Below are positions 14,501 to 26,500 of a stretch of 64,000 nucleotides of DNA, piece by piece. Numbering within the stretch: the stretch's first letter is position 1; every line of letters begins with the position of its first letter. The notes under the pieces are model-generated. The model did no database searches and was not told the origin of the DNA. It worked only from the letters and a program-made list of their open reading frames with translations. The stretch is from positions 16,979,700-17,043,699 of the forward strand of contig CM050657.1 of NCBI GenBank assembly GCA_027574665.1, written 5' to 3'. The DNA is from Rhynochetos jubatus. Lineage: Eukaryota; Chordata; Aves; Eurypygiformes; Rhynochetidae. Made by a program: the position numbers and the translations under genes.

Positions 14501-17500
14501 AATTAAATCCAAGTACCTTCCTCAAAGACATATTCCAGGCAACCTCAAAATATTCTGTGTGGAATGCCAGTTTCATCCTGTGGATGCTGAGTGACAAATA
14601 CTGTGATGTGATGTACAGACCAACGGACGACTTGAACCAGTTCTCTCTTCTGCCCTAAACTATTAATCAGTAAAATAGCTGTTCAGTGTAAAGGACTGGG
14701 GTTTGGTACGTTCTCAGTGACAGCCTGAAACCTCTTCCTGGCCTCACCAAAGAAAAAAACAAAATTCCAAACTACAGGAACCAGAGGCGGTAGATATGAA
14801 AACAGGAACCACATCCCCTCTGTGTGGGCTTTCCCTGAGGCTCTGTGCTTCCTGACACTTGCAGCAACGTCCAGAAGCCAACACAGAACACTGTACATAG
14901 TGCCCTCCCCTACTTGCTTCTCACAGAAACTGTCCTGTATCGCTCTTTGCTGACTGTATGTGTATCACCAACCCAATATATATTTCACTCATTGATCTCT
15001 ACCCCAGAGACCAAAGACTCAAGGAACAAAGCAGAGGCTTTAGGGCTAGACTGACCAATGAATGTCAGCTTTCTAGGTAAAAACCCATGTGTGTACACAC
15101 ACAGACATCCATGCTCAGCCATGCATTGCACATGACCAAAAACCCAGGAATGTATTGGAGGTTGCATCCCAGCAGTGCACATTCCCGCACTCGCAGACAC
15201 AGCCCAATGGGTCTGACATGAGCAAAATTAGTCTTTTAGCAATGTGCCTCATTGAAATTCATGTTACAAATACAGTCATCAGAAATATAATCACGTAAAT
15301 TAATGCAATTGGGACCATGGTCAGGCAAATGGCTAATGAGTTTAACCTCTAACAAACATGAGGGAAGGGATTAGCAGTCAGAGCTCTGTTTAGCATGATT
15401 AGGCCACTTTGTGCTTTTCTATGCTATTATTGAATACTGTTCGGTTTTGTCCTGTGCCTTTTGTACAAAAAAAAAAAAAATATATAAATAGTGTTTTTAT
15501 TAAAAGAACAGGGGGAAACTTGTTATGTACTTCCAATGGGGTTGACTGATAGGAAGACACAGAATAGAGAGCTGCTGATTGTAAAAAGGATTTGTCCTTC
15601 CAGTGAAATCCATAGTAAACCTGGCTCTCCAGTATGATCCCAAAACAGAACCTGAAAGAAAAACACAAAACGTACAGAGAAAATGAGATGTTTCCTTCCT
15701 GGAGCATAGTGAGTGGAAGGTGTTGCCAGAGTCATAGTACAGGAGGAGGTGAAAGTCTTACACAAAATATCCAGCTCTTCCCTTTGTGGCCCAACTCTTG
15801 CATCATCTTTTCTTGTATGTCTCATCTTTCATGCATCCTGAGTGAAAAGTCTGGAAAAGATAAATTACTCTGCTTCCCATGAGGAATGATCTCTGCTACA
15901 GTGTAAGAGAATTCAGAGGAATTCATGCAGGGACACAACTAGTTTTGCCCAAGAAAAAGGCCACTTGGAGCTCTAGGCAATTAAGGAAATAACTCAGACA
16001 TGTGGCACGGTGTATATCATCTCTTTCTGATTTATTCTTGTATTTTTTAGGCACGATCGACTAAGGAGCAGCGCTGGGGAGGGCCTCTTCTTTCCAGAAA
16101 TCACTCCTTGGAGGAGGAATTTGAAAGAGCAAAGGCAGCTGTTGAGGTATTACTTCATTTACTGTTTTCATTTTCAGCTAATGTTCTATGGATTTCTTAT
16201 TTGTCTGGCAGCACAAGTATAGGAGGAAGTTGGAACTGGATTACTTAAAGCAGAGAAAAGATATGTTTCCTGGAGTTGCTCATTTAAAATAGCAGATTCT
16301 CCCTTAAAAAAGAATAATAACCTTAGCTATAAATGAAGATTAGGCAGGACCAACTTTTCAAGCTTGATTTTTATTGCTATAGCAAGTGGCTCAAGAAAAA
16401 TTCCCCATAAATGTAAGTGCTTCCAAACTTACAGTATAAGAGTGAAACTTATTTTCCCCAGCAACTGAATATGTGCGATCAGTTATTTCAGCTCCGAGAG
16501 AAAGTGATTCTCCACAGTGGAAGTGGAATTCAGAATCATTGACAAACACGATGAATTCCTGCTCTAAGGGATGTACAGCAGTAACCACGCACCAACGCAT
16601 TACTGTAATTAGTGGCAGAATGTTAAACACAGGAGTACTTGCTTTTCCTGACAAATCAATCTAGTTTGAAAAGGTGCAAGCATTTGGATAGTTCTCCTAT
16701 TGCACTTCTGTTTTTTCCATTAACTCCTACATTTCCAGCATGAAAAAAGCCTCTTGAGTTTTGTCCTATACCCCTAGTCCCAGTTGAAAGCCTGGCCCTG
16801 TCTGCAGACAGGGTGGCACACCGGTTTTCAAACTGAAGCCAATACAAAATTAGATATAAGCATCGATCTTGAGCATCATATCTTCTCAGGGGTTCTGTTG
16901 GTAACCCTACAAAATCCCACTACCACAGCCAGCCAAGACAGCTGCATCCCACTGGGGACGAAAGTTCAGGCTGAATTATGTAACAGCCACTGAAATGAGT
17001 TTTTAGGGTGAAAAGGATGAGGCTGTGAAACCGATTCCTGAAAACTGATTATTTTCAGCATGAACTGCAGTCTCATTAGGCTCCAAACATCTCGAATACC
17101 TCAGGGATATTTGGGGTTTAAGTTTAAATTTTAGCATCTCTATTTTAATACTCCTCTAACTTAAGTTTTATAGTATTGTATTTCCACTGTTGGCAGATGA
17201 ACTATTTGTGCTCGGTTCAGCACAAACCACGACACTATTCGACATTAATACTGGGTGATTACAAACAAAACTAGGCGGAAATCACATGCTGGCTTCTAGC
17301 TAGAAACAGAATTTCTTCTTTAAGCAATTTAACTTGTAGGGAGTTTTCACGACATGGTAAGGTAAGGCTGTATGGTTTTTACCATGGTGTCTTAGGATAT
17401 CACTGCACACAAAAAAAATCCTTGTCTCAGCGTACCAGTCTAAGCAGACACAATCAGTAAGTTAGCCATTTTAAAAACTATGCACTGAACGCATTTTTCT

Positions 17501-20500
17501 TGTATTTCCTGAGTGCGCTGTTTTTCCTGCTCAAATAGGTACTTTATAAACAACTGCTGCTGATCCACAATACATTTTTTGATGTCACACATCATACACA
17601 TTTGCTCCTGGAAGGAAAGGAGAGGCTTGTTTTCAAATTGCCACTGCTTAAAATGCTCTAGGTGCTCCTAATTGCATTGCAGGCTGGCTTTTAAGGTGTG
17701 ACATGTGCTGTAACCTGTGACTGCGACACAGGGAATCTGATGATGAACATCTCTGCATTAAGGTTAGTGGTTAAGCAAATGATGTCAGTACCCTTGCGAT
17801 TGCCAGAAACCATGTGTGATGGGGAGTTCCCAGACGTTCAGCAGAAAGAAAAATGAGTTGAGCCCAACAACAGATTCCAAGACTTACAGGGTAAAGTAAG
17901 GAGGAGAATCTATTGTGAAAAAAACCCTGCACATTAAAAGGTCGTTCTGAGGCAACAAAGACAAGTTGTTAAAATGCTTTAGTGTAGTCTCAAAAACAGA
18001 TTTTAAAAAGAATCTAACTAAATTTTTCCCTAAATGTGTAGCTGGCAGTCTTAAGTTATTCCTTCTGCTTAAAATAGAAACTTGGACCAGGTAGTTAAAA
18101 GGTAAAGGAAAGGATTCTTCAAGACTTACAGAGCAGTTATTTCCATTTGCATATGAAAAGAGTCGAATTTTCATCCTAGCTAAAATGAAGTGGTAAGAAA
18201 GCTAGAGAGATGGAAATAAATTGCAGCCCATCTCAGACAGATTAGTGCTTTCTTAAGCAGAGAATAGATACAGTTCAAAAATTCATCTTTTTGGCTTTGG
18301 CTGTTTCTGTAATGTGTTTCAACTGGGAAAGCTCCAAGTGGTAAGATTAGCCAGAAAACTGATCAAGAAAAGGAAGCAAATCTCAGGTTCTTTGTGGCCT
18401 AGTTCAAAAGGAATTAATTAACAATTCAGTAAATGAAGACACCAAACTTTATCCTCCACCCAGGATTCACTTGAGAGCTTTGGGAATGTTTTTAAGATGT
18501 CAAACTTTGAGATTAATGAAGAGCTGAGGTAATTCTTTCTTAAGAAGGTTTAAAGATATCTATGCCGTTGGGGAATCTCTTAAGAATAAAGAGGTAAGTA
18601 AATCAGCTTTTTTACTAGGGAGGGTCAAGATTCCCTTGCAGCGATAGGGTGCTTGCAGACTTGGCTACTTTTTCTGTCTTTCTGGAAGCTGGATTTGATT
18701 TTTGCCTCATCCCTTTGCTATGTGCATGAGGGAAGCACCAAAAGCCTAAAGCCTTCATGATTTCCAAGTGCCATACCGAATATGTTTTAATATAATCTAA
18801 TAATTAGATGCATTTTACCAAAACCCGGTACTTTTGAATTTTTAAAAAATGCAGCATGGGGATTCAGATATATCCTGTACCTATAGTCTGTTAAAACAAT
18901 TGTTTTATCATCCACTGACCTATTGGTAATGAATTAGAATAAATAAAAATGAAACCAAAAAGGTGCAAAACCTTTCAACTGAGAAACATCTCAGAGATGG
19001 GAAAAAAGCAATTTTGATATTTTCTTATTCCACATTTCCCTGACGTAGAGATTAAACTGCAGATGCTTGCAGGAAAAGTTCTACACTTAAAAGTTTTGAA
19101 AATAGGTAAATCTAGAAACTAGCCAGTAATATTCACAAAGTACACACACCCCCCCAACTCCCCTTCCCTGCATTGTAGGGAGTAAAGAGCCTGGAAATAG
19201 TTTGCCTCCCGTTTGTTTAATGCTTCAGCATATTTTTAAATACTAAGAGTAAAAATAGGCTCTGACAAAATGCGGAATATTCTGCTTGGAAGGAGTCAGA
19301 TGTACAAACATCTTTTGGGGTTGTCATTCCACTTAACTGCTGCAGGTGATCTGAGAACGTGTCAAATGCGTTCAACTGGTCTGAAAACTTTTGCTAAGTC
19401 CAAAGTAATTCACCAGCATTAAGGCAGCAAAAACCATTGAAATGAAGTGATTGGCACCAGTCACATAGCAAACAGTTAAAATTATATCATCTAGGAGTCT
19501 TGTTCTAAAGCCAGATTTCCAGAAACACTCCATATCAATTTAACCCTCCTGCCACCAAAATCAGTGAAAAAATGGCTAATGACAGCTGAAACAGGCTGCA
19601 TTATATCTATAACAAAGACTGCCTTGTATTTATGGTCCTCTTCCTCAAGGACATGAAACTGCTCCGCTTTTCATGTTTTGTCACGGCAATATTACAGCAT
19701 TTTATCAAGTACCATGATTGTGCATGACCCAGTTGCTCAGGGCAGCTTTGCCTGACCACTTTCTGAACCGCCCCACAAGCTGGACGTACATGGAAAGCTC
19801 TAGCTGGGACTTGAGCCCATTTGGCCCAAACAAGCAAAGCTTTGCTTATAGTTGCAAAACAACACTTGGGTGCTGGCCCCTGCCCAAGAGTATGTGGAGA
19901 TTTGAAAGACTTGATAGTAAAAGCAGGTCTTCTCCCTATTAGATCTTTCCTCCACTCACTATACACACATTAAGCATGGCTGCTTAAATGCCCAGTAATT
20001 TATTAGCTTTTTAGGTGGAGTATGCACACAGTGCACCTCTGTGTGAATTATAAATACGTAATTAAGCAGCAGAAACTGAACTTCAGACCCGAAATCACTT
20101 ATATGCTTGCTTAAGATCTGCAGAAATGTGCTTTGTTTCCAAACCATTGATTCATACGGGATTTTTGTGAGAAAAATGTAAGCAAAAATTCCAATATAAA
20201 CTCATATACATATACATATTTATACATAACTGGTTCTATAAATTAGTGTTTTAAAAGGCATTACTAATTACTTTTCAGTAATTTTATGAATATTAGTCTG
20301 TAGGAAGGAAAGATTTTCACTGCTTTACTTCCTGAATCTCCAAATTACTGCTAGTAAAAACATGGGGAAGTGATGTTTTTCTTCCATGCGGAGCAGATTT
20401 GCAAGGAATGCAAAATATTGACAGAGCCGTCTCTTCACCAGGACAGTTTAAGGGATTCGAGTGTCTCTGGTCATGGCTGATAAGAGTAAAAGAGCGAGTG

Positions 20501-23500
20501 ATCTGATTCATTATCCTGGCCTTTTCAAACCCTAACTGGACATTTCAGCACAACCTCACAACTATTTAAAAGACTGTATTTCCATCAAATTTGGAATGAA
20601 AGCAAATTTTGAAACCTTGGAAGTTTTCTGTAACAGAGTTGTCATGTTCTGTTCGATTCTATTACAAAGAGTGGGATCTCCTCTCCAGGAGCAAACGATT
20701 CATGTTTGTTTCCTAGTGAAAGGGTTTCCACCTTCACAGATCCAATAATTGCACTGTTCAGACAACTCTGAATCTCCCGGAAGAAACTGCTGGCTATCAG
20801 GGGCACCACGCTGCAGCAAAAGCCAAAGGGAAATGCCTGTTAGATTTCTAGACAGGCAACGTGCCTTGCCGCTGGTGAAAAGCCTTTTCATCATTCCTCT
20901 TTCTCTCGCATACGCATTTTCCCGTCTTTTAGCTGAAGGTTAATCTTACTGTACAATTTTACAACCTATTACAGGTTCCTCTCACCAGCACAGTGTATGA
21001 TGCAATATCAGGGTTTCTCCACTATGTCAAAAAGCCCCATCCGTATTAATTCTCTTGTGCAAACACCCTCTGTCTAAGCTTTGCCTTTACCCCTTTGCAC
21101 AGCTGCAAACGATGCTGAATATACCAAAGGGGAGGGGTTGTTTTCTATTAAACTGTTTTATCTATTGTTATTCTTTGACATGTTTGCTTAGTTGATTTTT
21201 TCTTGTTTTTCTTTCCTTTTTTTTTTTTTTTTGGCCAGGGACTAGCAGCATTCATTTCCTTCAAATGTTATGTGGCAGTTTGCTGCTAGCATCAATAAGA
21301 TGCAGCGTAAGCTGCTGCAAATCCTGCTTCAAGTAGAACATTCGCTGCCTCTGAGATAAAGAGTTTTCTGTTGACCAAATGTATTCCAGTGTAAGGGATG
21401 AAATTTAATTACATAGAATTCCAAATTTGTGCTGTAGCATTTCAGTCTGTATGATTATTAATAGAATTAATACTGCGCAGCAGAAATGCCAGACTCAGAC
21501 CCTGGCAGAAAGAAATTAAAAGCTTACTATTTTATTTTAAATTTTTGTTGTTCATTTTCTTCTCTTTTTTCTTCTTTTTCTTCTAGTCAGACACAGAGTT
21601 TTGGGACAAAATGCAAGCAGAATGGGAAGAAATGGCTCGTAGAAACTGGATTTCAGAGAACCAGGAAGCACCAGGGCAAGTCACCATCTCAACCATCGAG
21701 AAGGTAACACAATCTTGTTAATGCAGTACATCCTTCCTGTGAAACTTTGAGATGAGCCGCAGCTATTCACAGGAAGCCAAGAAAATGCTTTGGACATGGA
21801 AGCTAGTTTTACTCAAAAGAGCTCATCCTCCCAGACTGTCTGTGAGCAGGGCAGGTTTCAAACACCTTGCCACGGTGAGAATACAATTAGACTTGCACAC
21901 TGCCTGAATTCAGCTGCAAGGATTCCAAAGAAAACTGCTGGATTATGGGCACTTCAGCAGACAGGCACTTGAGGAACAGCACCAAGTAAAAACATCTGGA
22001 CTGGCACATTCAAACACCCTTGAGAAATAATAAAGATTCTGCCTCTCCCCTTCATTGCCTCCATGTATGTTTTAATTTGATTTATATTCTGTAGCTGGTA
22101 TTAGCATACACCCTTTAATGCTGCAGTGGCAGGAAAAGAAAGTCAAAATTTAATGAAATACTAAAAAACTCAAGCACTTGCTGAAATCTTCAATTAACCT
22201 TCAAGAAACAGCGCAGTGTTGCGTTTGAACTGAACAGACATCAGGTTACAAGCCCTGCAGGGACTCGATGGCTTGATGTGTGCTCTTTACCATCAAATTG
22301 GACATACCGGGCTCATGCTTCTGCTGTTACTGCAGTCAGTGTGTGTTGTTGCCATTACCTCTGATGGGAGCAGCAGAGCCCAGCTTAAGTACCAATGAGT
22401 ATAACTTCAGACCTGAAGTGGAAATAAAGAGAGCAGAAACATAAAATCCAGTGATGCTGATTTTTTCACTCTTCTTGTCACTGAAATTTCATGGGGGAAC
22501 TCAGGCTTATTTCATAGAACAAAGAATGTTTACATCCAGCTGGAAAACAGTGAGTCATTTAATTTTATAGAGTTGCCATTCCTTGCTACAATGCTTCATC
22601 ATGGATCCATTATCTCTCTTCCCCAGGGTTATTATTTCCATACTGAGAATCCCTTCAAAGACTGGCCCGGTGCTTTTGAGGAAGGACTGAAAAAAATGAA
22701 AGAAGGTGACCTGCCAGTTACAATCCTGTACCTGGAGGCTGCTATTCTACAAGAACCCAATGATGCAGAGGTAGTCACTCATGTGCCTTTTACTGATAAA
22801 GGAAAAGGGGACTTCCTTTAGAGTGCAATGAGGGAATGCTTTCAGGGCTCAAACCTTTGCTAGTCATGGCTGGCTGAAGCAGATTGAACACTAACGGTGG
22901 GTTTGGAACAGTGTGTGCCTTGAAATAGATGCAGGTGAGGTCTTCATAAAATGAGAGTGTATTCTTGAAATCACAGCCTTTCCAAGTTGTCATTTAAAAG
23001 CATTCAAAAGAGACAACATTTCAAACCTTTCCTTCTTTTCCTGATGTTTTTAAACTAACTTTTAAATACTGCTGTTGAAAAGATGAACATTTTTGACGCA
23101 ATAAGAACGTTGACAAATTTTTAAAAGTTACAGTAATTTCTGTAATACTGATGTTTTCAGTGTGTATACATTTAAAGTCTGTTTTCTCTGAAACATGAAA
23201 AACATTTACAGCGCAAGTATCTAGGTCTCTTTAAATCTATTGCTACAATAAATTAAGCAGCAGCGTTTTGAAAAGCAGACAGAATCCCCAGACCCTCCAG
23301 AATCCCTTAAGCCTGTACAACTGGATAATTGTTCTTCAGTATTTTCCATAAAATTCTAGCAACATTTAAAATATACAGTAATTCAAGAAATCAGCATGTA
23401 ATCGTACACTGACAGAACGCCTTTGCAGTTATTGATTATAAATATTATCAGGCCCAAAGACACTCAGAACTGCACTGACTTGTACCGGTGTGATGCACAC

Positions 23501-26500
23501 CGCAGGAAAATCTGCAGCTAGCGCCGGACAGATCTGCTATTGTTATTCGCTCAGCTGCTTAACTGTGATATTAGTTGTAACGCTGCTTACCGTTGGGTAT
23601 ATGTAACAGAATAACACAATGATTACTTTTGCAGGCCTGGCAGCTCCTGGGTATAACACAGGCAGAGAATGAAAATGAGCAGGCAGCCATTGTCGCCCTC
23701 CAAAGGTAGATGAAGATAATTGCTAACTAAGGGGGCTGATGAGTATTTAACATCGTACTTACCTTGTAACATGGAACCTTCATTTAACCAAGTAAAGCAC
23801 TGACATAGACACAGACATCTTCCCAGCGACTTCAGAGGGATTAATATTGCTGGTTTATTAAATAAGTGCAATATTTAATCTAGTAATTTAAGTAGTTGTA
23901 CAAAAGTTACATGGCCGGATAAACATGAATTAGGCATAATGCAAATAAAGTGCCTTTTTGATATTCTAGCCACTTGGCATAATTTCTGTCATCTCTCCTT
24001 TAATTAAGAGGTTTTCTTAATTGGAATGAGCTTCCTTCGGCTGCTGAATATTAAACTGACAACACTTTTAGGTTAATAGAGATGTGAAGATCACGATATG
24101 CCTGTATGTAAAATGTCACTTCAAAAATGTCAGCATTATTATTATCTTTCTGTAGAGGGTTTTCATGTTTCTGTTTGAAGCAAGTGCCCTCTTCATCAAG
24201 TTACCCATCGAGTCATTTCACCTAAGGATACTCTGACTTGATTATCTATAACTTATTAGCCTACCTGGATAGAAACCCAAGGGGTTGCCTGATTCAGGGC
24301 TTGCTCATCCCCAGTTTTGCAACAAGCAACAGTGATGTTCACAAAACAGACTGGATTCTGTTCTCAGTTAATGGTATTTAACCACAGAAAGACGACTTGA
24401 CTGAAATGGCTCCAGCTTTATCAAAGAAAAACAGAATTCAGGATGACTAGGAAGATTCATAAGGATGGAAGAAATTTTGTCTTCAAAATACTTTTTTGTA
24501 TAGCTGCAAACCATATTGAACTGTTCACCTGAATTTACATAAAGCTTCTTTGCTAGACAGACATTATAAAATTAAACTACGTCCATCTACTCATAACCAC
24601 AAGGGTGAAAACAAAACTTGAGTGCATACACCCATATACCTATGTGCCCATGCACAGCAACGTGCATGTGTGTATACATATGCATAATTCACTCAGCACA
24701 GAAAAGTAAGACAAAGTCTGTTCTTTAAAAGTATTATTGGGTAGATCTTACTTGAATGGTTGTGGGTTGGTTTTTTTTTTTTTTATACAGGTTATTTGGG
24801 CAGAATTCAAGAACTGTGTTTGACTAAAAAATATACCTCAATATATTATTTTTACTTTCTGCCTAGGTGCTTGGAACTACAGCCAAACAACCTAAAAGCT
24901 CTGATGGCCCTGGCTGTAAGTTATACTAACACTGGCCATCAACAAGAAGCCTACCAAGCTTTAAGAAACTGGATAAAGCAAAATCCAAAATACAAGTATA
25001 TAGCGAAAAGCAAAAAAGGGTCCCCAGCACTTACCAGGAGAACGTCCAAGACATCAGAAGAAAGGTAAATGCAGTGTAAATCCTGATGGTGGAAACGTTA
25101 ACGACAGCACTAGAAATGATGGTGCATGCTGTGCACCCTTATGCTGTGGAAGTCCAGCCTGTTTCCTGTGATGGAAGACTCAATGTCTTCCAGAAGTGGG
25201 AAGCCAACACAGGACATTTGGTTTAACCACAGAAGGCTACATCTTACACCACCCCTGGAAGTTAAGAAGAAAACCCAAAACCCAAACCACTCGAAAGAGA
25301 TGTTTCCCCTCAACTCCCATCACCTTCCACTGACCCTGCCTGCTGCTGCTGTATGCCCACATCCTCATTCTTCAGCTGTTTCCAAATCCATACCAGACCT
25401 GTATCTTGCTTTACATGTGTCTTCTTCCTATTCCTATTTCCTGTATCATCACATCACCTGTACCCCAACCAAGCCACTAGAAACCGGAACGACAGCCATT
25501 TTGCAATGGGACATGGCTTCAGTTCACTGAAAATTCTGGGAGGAAGCCTCTGCTTGTTTAAAAGCCATTGTGGTCCTAACCAAATAGCTAGTGTGGCCAG
25601 TTTATCTGGCATCAGCCTAGCACACTGCAGTGGGAGCTGGAGCCATTGTAAATGACAAAGAAATTCATGAGTTGACAGCCCTTCTTCATGATGTCGCTAA
25701 GTATCCCTGAACTGGGAGATGTGTGTCGTTAAAGGCATAAACATGACTTACAGACCTAAAACACAAGGGTTATCTCACTGCTTGTCAGTTTGAAGACAGG
25801 CCTTATGTTTTACCCCTGTCACTTCCAAGCCCTGGGTTGGCAAGATCATTTAGTGTAAGCAAAAACAAAATATGCAAGTTCTGCTTAATTGCCAAGTGTG
25901 TTAGTTTACTGTGGCTTCATCCCACTGACATCTGGTGTTGTCAGTGCAAAGGTTTTATGAAGCCTACAGTGGGTACAGAAGTCTTAAATTCTGGCATCCT
26001 TTTTCAGGGGTCTTGGCTAGTCACTTGATCTGTTTCTCTTAAGAATGACTATGGGTTTTGCCAATAAAGAACTCTTTCACGTCTGAGAAACACATCTAAT
26101 TTTAACAGCTTTAATAAGCCTATATGTTATCTCAGTTGGGTTCATAGCTGCACTTCGACTTCATCGTAGAGGTGAACTTTTGTATTCCAGACCTGAGTTT
26201 ACAACAGCACCTGGAAGTAAATCTTTGCCATGACGAAGTTGAAGAAGCTTATTTTCAAATTTTAGGAGGACATCACCTGTGATAAATCAAATGCAAGGAT
26301 TTTAATTCCTGGCTATGCAATCAATATTGCAGTATTTAAGAGTTTTAAGATGAAACTTAAGTTATTTTTCACCCTTGTCTAGCTCATTACTTGAAGAAGT
26401 AAAGGACTTGTACCTAGAGGCTGCTCACCAGAATGGTGATATGATAGATCCTGACTTGCAGACGGGACTTGGAGTTCTTTTCCACCTGAATGGAGAATTT

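Noticed and set aside
15467-15490. A14 tract as a retrocopy tail
   Set aside because: No coding or SINE-like sequence could be recognised upstream and no flanking duplication was seen.
19607-19966. 119-codon open frame on the - strand inside a PEX5L intron
   Set aside because: No recognisable motif or homologue, and the + strand of the same DNA is equally open. No sign of an exon or retrocopy.
25126-25530. 134-codon open frame after a PEX5L exon
   Set aside because: Its starting region is intronic, there is no domain, and the true continuation is the 25064 to 26383 splice shown by TPR homology.
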